Shown piece after piece: positions 36,573-45,629 of a stretch of 64,000 bases of DNA. Each line of letters starts with the position of its first letter. The first letter of the stretch is position 1. The stretch comes from Bacteroidota bacterium (GTDB lineage Bacteria; Bacteroidota; Bacteroidia; Cytophagales; Cyclobacteriaceae), in the NCBI GenBank assembly GCA_022567155.1, contig JADFHN010000003.1:35681-99680 (forward strand). Direction: 5' to 3'. A program made the translations under genes and the position numbers. Under the pieces are notes generated by a model. The model was given only the letters and a program-made list of their open reading frames with translations. It was not told the origin of the DNA and ran no database searches.

Positions 36573-36757
36573 TCTGGATAGTTTTATAATCTTTTTTAAT
36601 TGTTTTACAACGTTAAGTATATAAAAAGTAGGTGGTTGAGTTCGAATCACCAGTCAAGTTACACAAAGGTTGAAGTTGTGATATAACCCATGGCAAACCT
36701 ATTGTCTCGCCTATTTTTTATATATATTGTGTGTGCCTTGAATGGTAAATATAGTTC

Positions 36758-37130
36758 TTTAAAAGAATGTCCCAAAGGGTGCAAGTCCCGGATGCATGTG
36801 GGTGACGCCTCGAAGCAAAGCAAGTGGCAAAGCCTGCCCCGCTGGTTTCTCGCGAGAGATGTACTGAAGCCCGCATGCCAGTCGGGCAGGTAAGCCAGAC
36901 TGCGTGGTTGGTACTGACCCCGATACGCTAAAGCTACGGTGCAGGCAGAACAGGAACCGTATAAGAGGCTTACAAAGTTGGATAAGCAAGCAGACCTGTC
37001 CCGCAAGACGGGATCATTGTGATATCCAAAACACCATTAGATGAGTACTTTGTTAGTGGATACGGCAAGGATTGGGTGAAAGAAGATGTTCTTACCTGGG
37101 GAGATCTTGGACTAGGTTCGGTATTCCTAT
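36758..37130 (+). other. group II intron remnant (5' domain I region)
   Basis: The stretch begins AAAGAATGTCCCAAAGGGTG CAAGTCCC, which matches the conserved GGGTGCAAGTCCC stem of bacterial group II introns. It shows repeated stem-loops and the phrase TTCTTACCTGGGGAGATCTT near 37091-37110 that I associate with such introns in this phylum. No reverse transcriptase frame remains. The rest of the gap 37131-37419 is empty to my eye. Identification is by pattern only. Confidence 0.45.
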
Positions 37131-37419
37131 AAGCTAAATGCCGATATATATAAGTTTGTCAGTAACGCTGATCGATCGGCACTTTATTTATCCGCGTATT
37201 CATCTCTGTAATATTTACTCGTAATGCGGCATTGCCCTTTTGATAAAGTGTAGTGGCGTGAACATAAGTTGCAACGTATGCGGCCATCTTTTCTTTTTTA
37301 CCAATATCGTGCTACATAATTTGTCACTAAATTACTGGTATGAACATTCTAATTACACTCCCAAAGGCAATCCATGAGTAGCCTATTTTAATATAATCAA
37401 TTCTACAGCACAAAATTAT

Positions 37420-38178
37420 CTATAAATTGATTGATTCGGTGGACAGCACAGATTCAATAAACTTTTTCATTCTATGATAATGTGATCCTTTCCAGTATAC
37501 CCGGTGGCAGGAAGAGCAATGGAAAAATTCCTGGTAATATTGTTTGGTAGCTTCCTTTAGTAAATGTAAAACCCTTTCTTTTGGCACGGGAATGATCAGG
37601 CCATTGCATCGTATACACCTGTTGAATGGTTTGAACATGGAGAAAAGTCTGAATTTTTTTACTACTTCCTCAAACTGCTTTTTGGGATCTTGTGACCGAA
37701 TCCAATATCCGCGGGTTACTGCACCATTTTTCAAAATGCCCAGGTTTCTGGTCAAAATGGTCCGGGCTTCTTTAGCGGCAATTCCAATTATATCCTCACC
37801 CGAATTGTCATTTTCATAAAAACAATCGAACCCTGCCATGCGAAGATAGGCAGTCAGTTTACCCAGGTGTACATCCAATATAAAATTGAGTTTACGCAAT
37901 CCTTTGGACCTTAACAGGGTAACCGATGTGATATCCAATGACTCAAAGACCGGATATACGGAAATATAATCATCATTACAGATATTATATTTAAAATTAA
38001 CGGGCCGGCTATTGACAAGAATCAGATCCACTTCGGTATGTGGCACCCCTAAGGCCTCAATGGCATCCTTTACCGAAGGTTTTCCTGAGAATTCAAACGG
38101 GAATAGTCTTTTTCTTTTTTCCGGGGAAAGAAAATCATTCAATTCTTCATAAAAGCGGAAAGTTGCCGTTTTTGTCAT
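37420..38178 (-). CDS. Mut7-C RNase-domain protein with N-terminal ThiS/MoaD-like domain
   Basis: A 252-residue protein. Residues about 1-88 form a ubiquitin-like domain (FRFYEELNDFL ... VNSRPVNFKYNICNDDYISV YPVFE). The Mut7-C PIN-like domain follows at about 90-245 (KLNFILDVHLGKLTAYLRMA GFD, ILTRNLGIL). Its zinc ribbon has C-x2-C in FNRCIRCNGLI and C-x2-C in FHCSSCHRVYWKG. The acidic residues of Mut7-C (D in FILDVHLG, E in KEARTILTR) are present. The family is predicted to cleave RNA; no substrate is established here. It stands alone, next to a CHAD protein. Confidence 0.88.
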   Translation of the reverse strand: MTKTATFRFYEELNDFLSPEKRKRLFPFEFSGKPSVKDAIEALGVPHTEVDLILVNSRPVNFKYNICNDDYISVYPVFESLDITSVTLLRSKGLRKLNFILDVHLGKLTAYLRMAGFDCFYENDNSGEDIIGIAAKEARTILTRNLGILKNGAVTRGYWIRSQDPKKQFEEVVKKFRLFSMFKPFNRCIRCNGLIIPVPKERVLHLLKEATKQYYQEFFHCSSCHRVYWKGSHYHRMKKFIESVLSTESINL

Positions 38179-38481
38179 ATCTCTTATAATATAATTATAA
38201 GATTTAAAATAAATAGCATTGCATCACATCACCCCTTACCCCCCTGTAAAGTTATATTATTCTAATTTCCTATAAAATATTTTCACATTGATCAAAACTT
38301 TCGTCACTTCCCTGATGTAGTTTAATGAGATTTCAACTTCTTTCGAGTGCATTTAAAGTTTATAACATATTGATTACAAGTAATATATAATAATTTTATT
38401 CAAAATTTAATCTTTGAAGTTTGCAGAAAGAGGAGGTATTTAATGGGGGTGGTAATAGGTCATGTTTTTGAAATATATAAT

Positions 38482-39282
38482 TTATAAGGTCTTTGAATCC
38501 TTTAGATAAAATTTTACTGTACTGATTAAAAATCCCCGATCTTTTTTTAAGGCTTTTTTTAGTAAAGTTAAATTACTTAGGGTTGTAGATAAATGATCCT
38601 TAAGTAATGTTTCAGTAATCACCAGGTCATGCCAATCTCCAAGTAATTCTTCCAATAATTTCACTCTTTTTAATCGTTGATCAAATTTATTCCAATCTTT
38701 TAAGCTAAACTTTAAAGCCTCAATTAAAAACCGTAACTTTTTCAACAAGATTCTCCTTTTGTGCCATACGTTGTAATTTCTATCATTTTCAAAGATAATT
38801 TCCCTCTTTAATTTATTTACCAGTGTGTTTCCTTTTGATTTAAGGACTTCATCTTCTATCTCATAGGTGGCTTTAACGAGTTTATCCTGTCTGATAAGAA
38901 AAGGTTTTATATCATGCGTTTTAAGCCAGTTTCTAAAATTGCGTTTATTCTTAACTATATCTGATCGGAATAACTTTAAACAATCATTAAAATTTTGATC
39001 CAGATAGTTTTCGTATTTCTTTAGGACAATCTGTGCAACATGATAATCTCTTATTTTACCGATTTTTTTAAAGAACTTTTTCAGTTCTTTGGAATCCTTC
39101 TTGAGGTTAAACTGAGATGGATTTAACGATTCTAACAGAAAAAACAGCGCATTGATCTTTTTATTGTTGACCCGGAGATCGTGGATTGATGTTACGTCCA
39201 TTTTTGCCACCATGTTGGCATAGTTGCTCTTAAATTCTGCAAGAAGGGAACGGTGATATTTATGCAATAAATTTTTTCTCAT
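38482..39282 (-). CDS. CHAD-domain protein
   Basis: A 266-residue, very Lys/Arg-rich helical protein. CHAD hallmarks are the N-terminal DVTSIHDLRVNNKKINALFF and the later YNVWHKRRILLKKLRFLIEA, rich in conserved His/Lys/Arg, with LEELLGDWHDLVITE. CHAD domains bind polyphosphate and associate with granules. No CYTH domain or polyphosphate kinase is adjacent. The upstream gap 38179-38481 holds part of the GC-rich repeat and no gene. Confidence 0.85.
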   Translation of the reverse strand: MRKNLLHKYHRSLLAEFKSNYANMVAKMDVTSIHDLRVNNKKINALFFLLESLNPSQFNLKKDSKELKKFFKKIGKIRDYHVAQIVLKKYENYLDQNFNDCLKLFRSDIVKNKRNFRNWLKTHDIKPFLIRQDKLVKATYEIEDEVLKSKGNTLVNKLKREIIFENDRNYNVWHKRRILLKKLRFLIEALKFSLKDWNKFDQRLKRVKLLEELLGDWHDLVITETLLKDHLSTTLSNLTLLKKALKKDRGFLISTVKFYLKDSKTL

Positions 39283-39499
39283 GCAACAATTTATATAAAA
39301 TATCAGGAATGATGGTTAAAGGCATTGGTTACAGGTTTCAAAAGTTGAATTTACCATAATCCGGGAAATGTTGCCAAGATAGATTTTGGGTATGAGGGTG
39401 TTGGGTCACTTTTAAATAAAAATGTCTTTTGTGATACAACCAATAGTGATACCAGTATCACTTGCTAAAAGCTTCCTGAAATACATTTCTAAGTACTTT

Positions 39500-39633
39500 T
39501 AAGGCTAAATCTATCAGTTTATTGATTTTGAAACACCAAAATATCGACACGTTTTTCTAACATTCCCAATCTCTTTTGCATGGTGCAAGATTCTTAATTT
39601 TCGTTTAATGTCCTGTTTTGCTCTTGTATTCAT
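39500..39633 (-). pseudogene. IS481/IS3-like transposase N-terminal remnant
   Basis: From the ATG at 39633 the minus strand reads MNTRAKQDIKRKLRIL, then in a shifted frame HHAKEIGNVRKTCRYFGVSK. This is the helix-turn-helix start of a common transposase. A frameshift near 39585 and loss of the catalytic part make it a fossil. A further plus-strand fragment near 39780-39875 (ITGEEITTEDLLEIIF) is not recognised. Confidence 0.6.
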
Positions 39634-39884
39634 CTTCTTTTATTCCCTTGAACGTTAGTTTGATTTTACTTTTGTGTTTAATTTTCAGCTGTCAATCATC
39701 TATCACCAGCCCGGTAAAAAAAATTGGGGTGAGGGATTATACTTTGGCCTGATGTCAAAAATGCCTTTAATACGTTATCGGAAATTACAGGTGAGGAAAT
39801 TACCACAGAAGACCTGCTTGAAATCATATTTTTAAGTTCTTTATCGGAAAATAGACAGTCAAGCGTCACAATGTAAACGATTCC

Positions 39885-40238
39885 CTAGTCTATTGAAGTT
39901 GTCTCCGATGAAATTGTGTCGGACACAACTTTCTCAATAATTTTGCTAACACTGGTCTTTCTGGAGGCAGCCAGGTAATCGAGCTTTCTGTGCAATATGG
40001 GCTTGATACGAATGGAAAAATGACCCGAATAGGTCTTTTTCACCGGTTTACCCAATCGCTCACAGTCTTTGATATATTCATCTACAGCTTGATTAAAACT
40101 GTCCACAAGCTCAATGAGATCATTTCCGCCATATATAACAGTGTCAGGAATACCTACAATCCTGCCATGCAAACACTTGTCAGCTGCACTGTATGCCACT
40201 GTGCCCTTAAATCCTTTGTGCTTAATAAAATCAGCCAT
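39885..40238 (-). CDS. hicB: HicB-family antitoxin
   Basis: About 117 residues from ATG 40238; an in-frame start at 40271 adds 11 residues and overlaps the toxin remnant more. Residues about 1-65 form the partially degraded RNase H fold of HicB (FKGTVAYSAADKCLHGRIVG, YGGNDLIELVDSFNQAVDEY). The C-terminus SIRIKPILHRKLDYLAASRK is a ribbon-helix-helix DNA-binding domain. It should neutralise HicA and repress the operon. Its partner gene upstream lacks its 5' part because an IS1380-type element has landed there, so the antitoxin is orphaned. Confidence 0.85.
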   Translation of the reverse strand: MADFIKHKGFKGTVAYSAADKCLHGRIVGIPDTVIYGGNDLIELVDSFNQAVDEYIKDCERLGKPVKKTYSGHFSIRIKPILHRKLDYLAASRKTSVSKIIEKVVSDTISSETTSID

Positions 40239-40425
40239 TTTGTTCCTCTTTTGTTGTTTTGATATAGTCACTTATAAATTTCTTCGCTGTCCGTTTTTGG
40301 TAAGTCTTCAAATCCTTTTCCGGATGTGGCTCATGCATTGCAAATTGTAAACCAGACTTATTCTCGAACTTACGGGAACTGCCCTTTCCTGGCTTGTACT
40401 CCTTCACCCGAAAAATTCATAGGAA
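40231..40425 (-). pseudogene. hicA: HicA toxin remnant, N-terminus lost to IS insertion
   Basis: The minus-strand frame reads VKEYKPGKGSSRKFENKSGL, QFAMHEPHPEKDLKTYQKRT, AKKFISDYI, and stops at 40231 inside the hicB start (ATGGCTGA overlap). HxPHP followed by a Lys-rich helix is the end of one HicA clade. Upstream the frame is broken by a stop, and the IS1380-like element begins. The catalytic region is missing, so it should be inactive. Confidence 0.6.
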
Positions 40426-40490
40426 AGCATAAAAAACAGGCATAAAATGTTTATATTTAGGTAGTTAATCACAAAATAAACATATAATTT

Positions 40491-41829
40491 ATGCCTGAAT
40501 ATAAGGAAAAAGATACCGCATTTTATCGAGGAAAACAAGCCTTCAAATTTAATTTTTCAGCATCGGCCATTAGCTCGGACGGGGCCATATTGTTGAGTGA
40601 GAAAGTAGAGAAAAAAACCGGACTGTTAAAGAGCTTCGCCTCACTAATCCCAGACTACCGCAACCCTTTTTATATCGACTACACCTATGAAGATATGCTT
40701 CGCCAACGGGTATTTTTAATGATGCAGGGCTATGAAGATTGTAATGATGAACAAAAACTCAGGGATGACCCGGTAATCAGTAAAGTGCTGGATAGCGGAT
40801 TGTGTTCCCAACCTACTTTAAGCCGGTTTGAAAACAAAGCCGATAAGCATCTGATCTACCAAATGTGCCAATGGTTTGTGGAGCGTTATGTAGAGGGGTT
40901 AGATGAGCAGACCGGTCAGATCATCATTGATGTAGATGGTACCGATGATCCTACCCATGGGTATCAACAGCTCTCTTTGTACAATGGCTATTATGGACAG
41001 ACTATGTACCATGAGCTGTTCTTTAAAGATGGTAACACAGGGCAGGTTATTTTACCTGTTTTACGTCCGGGGAACTGTCATTCCAATAAATGGTTTGTAG
41101 GGCTTTTGAAAAGGATTATCCTTAAAATCAGGAAAAAACTGCCTGGGATAAAAATCCTCATACGCGCAGATAGTGGCTTCTCAGGGGCAGCTTTTTATCG
41201 GTTGGCCAACCGGTTTAACCTTCAATTTTGCCTGGGGGTTAGTAGTAATGAGGTCTTAAAAGGCCTTACCAAAGAGACTGTTGATCAGGTAAAAAGGCAA
41301 TATGCCTCGGTAAATATCAAACACCAGGAGTTTGTCGGCCCCATGGATTACCAGGCCAAAAGCTGGGACCGCCCCGAAAAGCTTTACGCTAAAGTGGAAT
41401 CTACCGGCAAAGGCATGAACATCCGTTATTTCGCCAGCAACTTTGAAAACATGACCGCCAGACAGATTTATTTCGGATTTTACGTCAAACGGGGGGATGC
41501 CAGCGAAAACCGCATAAAGGAATTGAAGAACATGACTTATGCAGACCGGCTTTCCTGTCCTAGCTTCTGGGCCAACTTCCTGCGGTTGATGACCTCCACC
41601 CTTTGCCTGCGAAATGTTTCGCCAGATCAAATTGATGATTGCCAAAACAAAACACTTCTTTGCCAAATGCTGGCAGGTGGATAACATCCGGCTTTACCTG
41701 ATGAAGGTTGGGGCATGTCTGAAAGAAAGAAAAAGAGCGGTGACGATTCAGTTCTCCCGAGCCTTTCGGTACCAACCTGCCTGCCAGCAAGGCAGGTATC
41801 TCTTGGGTGATTTGCTCAGGATGTGCTAG
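40491..41829 (+). pseudogene. IS1380-family transposase with a C-terminal frameshift
   Basis: The frame from 40491 gives 397 residues of an IS1380 DDE transposase: QIIIDVDGTDDPTHGYQQLS (first Asp), ILIRADSGFSGAAFYRLANR (second Asp), and an NRIKELKNMTYADRLS-type E block. Near 41600 an extra T shifts the frame. The true C-terminus (MFRQIKLMIAKTKHF ... YLMKVGACLKERKR) continues in another frame to 41829. Terminal repeats were not resolved. The insertion cut hicA on its left. Because only one frameshift is present, the arrival is probably recent. Confidence 0.8.
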
Positions 41830-42078
41830 CCGGGTAGCAAATTTTATTGCCATTTTCATTCGTGGTTTCGTACACGTAATCTTCAATAATTTCGGTAATG
41901 GTTTTCATCGGCATATTTTCTGAACCGTAAAAATAGAAAATTATGTATTATACATAAACCCGCTAACGTTAATGTTTGATATTCTTTAATTTCGTCTAAT
42001 TGATTTTATTAAATATCTTTATTATAGCAATAATGTTGGTAAAATATTTGTTCTATTATTAAGTAAGTTTAGAGTGTT

Positions 42079-42660
42079 ATGAAGTATCCGATTTTCCCAT
42101 TAAATATTTTTCTTCTTCCGGGTGAAATTACGATACTTCACATTTTTGAGCCACGGTATAAAGAGTTGTTGAGAGATGTGGAGGCTAAAAATATGTCTTT
42201 TGGAATTTACTATGAGAATGATAACAACGTCGAAAACCTCGGAACAATGGTGCATTTGAAAAAAATTCATAATCGGTATCCGGGCGGCGAACTGGATATA
42301 TCTGTGGAGGCAGGTTATATATTCAGGCTGGACGCCTATTATCAGTTTTTCGAAGACAAGACGTATTCAGGAGGAAGTATCTCGAAAGTAAAAAACAGTA
42401 TAAATCATGAGATACGCGATGATGTATTTGGTGAGCTGGTTGATTTATTCAGGGAAAGAAAGTCAAAAAAGGTGATAGAGATACCCAGGCGAATGTGGGA
42501 TGTGGCCTTGTCACTTAATCTGAAATCTGAAGATAAACTAAGACTGGTAAGTATGGATGATACGCGAAGCCGGGAAAGTTTTATTGCGAGCCATATCCGG
42601 TTCAGTAGGGCCCTTCTTAAACAGGAAAAAGCCAATCAGTACAATTTTCATTTGAACTAG
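42079..42660 (+). CDS. Lon substrate-binding-domain protein (LonN/YcaP-type, stand-alone)
   Basis: A 193-residue protein consisting of the LON substrate-binding (PUA-like) domain: YPIFPLNIFLLPGEITILHI at the N-terminus, FEPRYKELLRDVE, and a helical end. There is no ATPase or protease part. Stand-alone LonN proteins are common and their role is unproven. The gene is intact and sits amid mobile-element debris. Confidence 0.88.
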   Translation: MKYPIFPLNIFLLPGEITILHIFEPRYKELLRDVEAKNMSFGIYYENDNNVENLGTMVHLKKIHNRYPGGELDISVEAGYIFRLDAYYQFFEDKTYSGGSISKVKNSINHEIRDDVFGELVDLFRERKSKKVIEIPRRMWDVALSLNLKSEDKLRLVSMDDTRSRESFIASHIRFSRALLKQEKANQYNFHLN

Positions 42661-42716
42661 AAGATGTATTGATAGTCTTTGGCATCAGTTATTGCTTTTT
42701 ATGTTCATTAAACCGA

Positions 42717-42825
42717 TTTGTCCCGCAACATCTATCAGGAGTGGTAGAATGCGATGAATTGGAGTTAGCCCTTAGCAACAAAGGGGAAAAGCATTTAGAA
42801 AGAAAATCCCGCAAAGGTGTAAGCA
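42717..42825 (+). pseudogene. IS1595 (ISXO2-like) transposase fragment
   Basis: In frame with the following recombinase fragment, this stretch reads FVPQHLSGVVECDELELALS, NKGEKHLERKSRKG. The V-E-x-D-E followed by K-G-x-K block is the first catalytic Asp region of ISXO2-like transposases. Nothing else of the gene remains. Confidence 0.45.
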
Positions 42826-42990
42826 TGCGTAACATCCATGTACTGTCAGGCCATAATTCCTCCGGAACAACTGAGATATACACCCAGCCACGACGAACCT
42901 TAAACGCATTGCCAGCCTCTGATTGATTCGGTGAAAATTATCTCCAATGAGATAGTGTAACTATGAGGAATTTCCTATATTCGGTATAGT
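42826..42990 (+). pseudogene. tyrosine recombinase C-terminal tail, copy 1, with downstream conserved sequence
   Basis: RNIHVLSGHNSSGTTEIYTQ is box II of tyrosine recombinases (G-H-x-S...T-x-x-Y); the nucleophile Tyr is present. The frame ends shortly after. The DNA from GAGATATACACCCAGC to GTATAGTGCAA is repeated, diverged, at 45253-45390. Only this last piece of the gene exists here. Confidence 0.6.
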
Positions 42991-43144
42991 GCAATTCCTA
43001 TAATGAAACTCCATTAATTTCCTGGAGCTAAGATCACTAAAATGGAGTTTAGAAAAGGAAAAACGAACGAAATTTTGAAAATTAGTAACCAGTTGAATAT
43101 CAGCTACAAATAATTAAGGTAATAAGAATAAAAAAGGCAGTAAA

Positions 43145-44821
43145 ATGAAAAAATTAATAGCTATAATAATACTTTATGTAATTAACACATCTATCTTATT
43201 TAGTCAAACGGAGACTTTAAAGAAACCTAAATTGGTAGTTGGAATTGTAGTGGATCAAATGAGATTCGACCAACTCTATAAATATGAAGAAAAATACTCT
43301 AATGATGGTTTCAAGAGGTTAATGCGAGAAGGGTTCAATTACAAAAACACTCAATACAATTACATACCAACAGTAACTGCGCCAGGTCATGCTTCCATCT
43401 ACACCGGTACAACTCCATCCATGCATGGAATAGTAGGTAATAGTTGGTACGATCGGTATTTAGGGCAAGATGTGGACAATGTCAAAGATACTACTGAAAT
43501 CATAATTGGAAGTAAGGAGGGGAACAATACTGGGATCTCACCAAAAAAGTTGCTAACGAATACTATTTCAGATCAACTTCGTATGAGCAATAATTTCAAA
43601 TCAAAAGTTATCAGTATTTCCTTTAAGGATAGAGCAGCAGTTTTACCAGGCGGACATACTGCCAATGCGGCCTATTGGCATGATTGGCAAACGAGCCCAG
43701 GATATTTTGTTTCCAGTTCTTACTATATGAACGAATTGCCGGATTGGGTAACTAAATTTAACAATTTGGGACGTTCCAATCAATATCTGGACACCGTTTG
43801 GAATACACTTTATCCACTAGAAAACTATATTGAAAGTGCCGCGGATAATAACAAATATGAGTGGATATTAAGAGGGAAATCCAGCCCCACTTTCCCTTAT
43901 GATTTCAAAAAACTTAGGGAAACATACAAGGAATTAAACACTGAGTATCAATTGTTGTGGATTTCCCCATACGGAGATAAGCTACTTACAGATTTCGCCA
44001 TGGAAGCTATAAAGAATGAAAATCTTGGAGTTGATGATGCAACAGACATGCTTACTATCAGCTATTCCGTTCCTGATGTAGTAGGGCATACCTTTGGACT
44101 TCAATCCGTAGAATTAGAAGACATTTATTTAAGATTAGATCTTGAGATAGGCAAACTTTTAAAATACTTAGATGAAAAGGTTGGAAAAGGTGCATATACA
44201 CTCTTTCTCACTTCAGATCATGGTGCGATCCAAGTCGCATCATATTTAAATGATCTTAAGCTGCCTACGGGAATTGCAAGAATAGCACAATATAAAGATA
44301 CTCTCACCGGCTACTTAAATACGAAATTGGGTGATGATTCCTGGATTCAAAATTTTGATGGAAACCAAGTGTATTTAAACAGGAGTACTATTTCCAAACA
44401 TGGGCTACAATTGCAAAGCGTTCAACAGGATGTTGCTGACTTTTTAGCAAATTTAAATGGGATTAGCGGAGCCTTAACTGCATATAATCTACAAACAAAT
44501 GAATATAACGACGGTTTAAGGAAATTGCTGCAAAATGGATACCATCAAAAAAGATCAGGCGATATCATTTTGACTTTTGATCCTGGTTTTATACAAAGTT
44601 CAAATTCTGAACTAGATATATCTTCAGTAAAAGGGGCTGCCCATGGTACAGGGTATGCCTATGACACACATGTTCCTTTACTTTGGTTTGGTTACGGAAT
44701 AACCCATGGAGAGTCGATAAGAAAAATCTCGGTTACTGATATATCACCTACCTTGGCTATGATGCTTAATCTGCAATTGCCAAGCGGTAACATAGGAAAT
44801 CCCCTGGCAGAATTATTTTAA
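43145..44821 (+). CDS. pafA: PafA-type alkaline phosphatase
   Basis: A 558-residue protein with a signal peptide (about 1-20, SILFSQ). KPKLVVGIVVDQMRFDQLYK contains the first metal Asp (37). IPTVTAPGHASIYTG carries the Thr nucleophile region (76-78). LTISYSVPDVVGHTFG and LFLTSDHGAIQV hold the remaining zinc ligands, and GAAHGTGYAYDTHVPLLWFG the last His. Length and motifs match the Flavobacterium PafA phosphate-irrepressible phosphatase, a periplasmic or surface monoesterase. No Pho box was looked for. It lies between two tyrosine-recombinase tail repeats. Confidence 0.9.
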   Translation: MKKLIAIIILYVINTSILFSQTETLKKPKLVVGIVVDQMRFDQLYKYEEKYSNDGFKRLMREGFNYKNTQYNYIPTVTAPGHASIYTGTTPSMHGIVGNSWYDRYLGQDVDNVKDTTEIIIGSKEGNNTGISPKKLLTNTISDQLRMSNNFKSKVISISFKDRAAVLPGGHTANAAYWHDWQTSPGYFVSSSYYMNELPDWVTKFNNLGRSNQYLDTVWNTLYPLENYIESAADNNKYEWILRGKSSPTFPYDFKKLRETYKELNTEYQLLWISPYGDKLLTDFAMEAIKNENLGVDDATDMLTISYSVPDVVGHTFGLQSVELEDIYLRLDLEIGKLLKYLDEKVGKGAYTLFLTSDHGAIQVASYLNDLKLPTGIARIAQYKDTLTGYLNTKLGDDSWIQNFDGNQVYLNRSTISKHGLQLQSVQQDVADFLANLNGISGALTAYNLQTNEYNDGLRKLLQNGYHQKRSGDIILTFDPGFIQSSNSELDISSVKGAAHGTGYAYDTHVPLLWFGYGITHGESIRKISVTDISPTLAMMLNLQLPSGNIGNPLAELF

Positions 44822-44939
44822 AATTATTTCGAATTAACTCATGATTAAAGGAGAGCTGTGAATAAGTCGGAAGTCGGGATTTAAAGGCAATGAAACGGAG
44901 AATAAATTACCTTCATTAAGCAGTAAAAAAAGCACCCAA

Positions 44940-45012
44940 AAAAAATAAACGCCATTCCAGCCTGCCATGCCTGCGGCAGGTAAACCGGCTGGCAGGAAAA
45001 CAGGCGTTTAAT
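44940..45012. repeat. GC-rich nested hairpin
   Basis: An outer AAACGCC / GGCGTTT pair encloses CCAGCCTGCC / GGCTGGCAGG and CCTGC-GGCAGG inner pairs. It lies 120 bp after the PafA stop and could act as a terminator or be a REP-like element. A short minus-strand open frame across it is not a gene. Confidence 0.5.
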
Positions 45013-45119
45013 CAAACCGTTACTACCGGGAATACCGGCCCGGTACGTGGCTGTTTGAAGGTCCATATCATCACCTGTATAGTGTATCGTGCATTCGGGA
45101 AATATTCAAACGGGCCATA

Positions 45120-45390
45120 ATGGCTGCAGGAATACAAAATACAGCGGACATACATATAGTACGCCATTCATTTGACACAATCTTGCTTGAGACTTTCCTG
45201 GTCGTAGGGTCACACTACGACCAATCTCAGTCCATAATTTGTCCGGAAAAATGGAGATATACACTCAGCTACGACGAACCTGACAAGCATTACCAGCCCG
45301 ATCGATTCGATGGGAATTAACCCTAATGACATAGGTTAAATACGTGGAATTCCATATATTTAGGTGTTGGCAACAATTATTACATTACGT
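45120..45390 (+). pseudogene. tyrosine recombinase C-terminal tail, copy 2, with downstream conserved sequence
   Basis: AAGIQNTADIHIVRHSFDTI contains the H-x-x-R box of tyrosine recombinases. After frame slips, MEIYTQLRRT and TSITSPIDSMGINP-like readings match the end of copy 1. The DNA after it, GTGGAATTCCATATATTTAG GTGTTGGCAAC, corresponds to ATGAGGAATTTCCTATATTC in copy 1. It is clearly dead: frame slips and missing N-terminal half. Confidence 0.6.
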
Positions 45391-45629
45391 GGTCAGAGAC
45401 TTGATAATTAGAGATGAAGCAAGTTAGTTTACTTGAAGAATTAGATCATTCGAAAGAAGAATTCATGGCCATATTGAACTCAAAGAAGCGTTAGAATTGA
45501 AAGTCTTAAATTTTGATGAATCTGAGGATCGGCTAATTTTTGTTTATGAAATTTAAAGAACATTCTATTTTATCCAAGAATTTAAATAGCTTGTAAATTT
45601 TAGTGTTTATAAAACTATAAGGTGAATAA

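Noticed and set aside
36620..36665. A GTTCGAATC string resembling a tRNA T-loop
   Set aside because: The flanking bases do not pair as a T-stem, and no acceptor, D or anticodon arm can be built around it.
36659..37006. 115-codon minus-strand frame
   Set aside because: It lies wholly over the group II intron-like RNA and has no recognisable protein pattern.
41830..41920. Short minus-strand frame (MPMKTITEIIEDYVYE...) right of the IS1380 element
   Set aside because: About 30 codons, not the missing HicA N-terminus and not recognisable as any family.
44881..45066. 61-codon minus-strand frame
   Set aside because: It is the translation of a GC-rich hairpin and has no homology or start signals.
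45480..45560. Plus-strand fragment ELKEALELKVLNFDESEDRL
   Set aside because: It has no start in frame and is too short to assign; it is probably debris between mobile elements.
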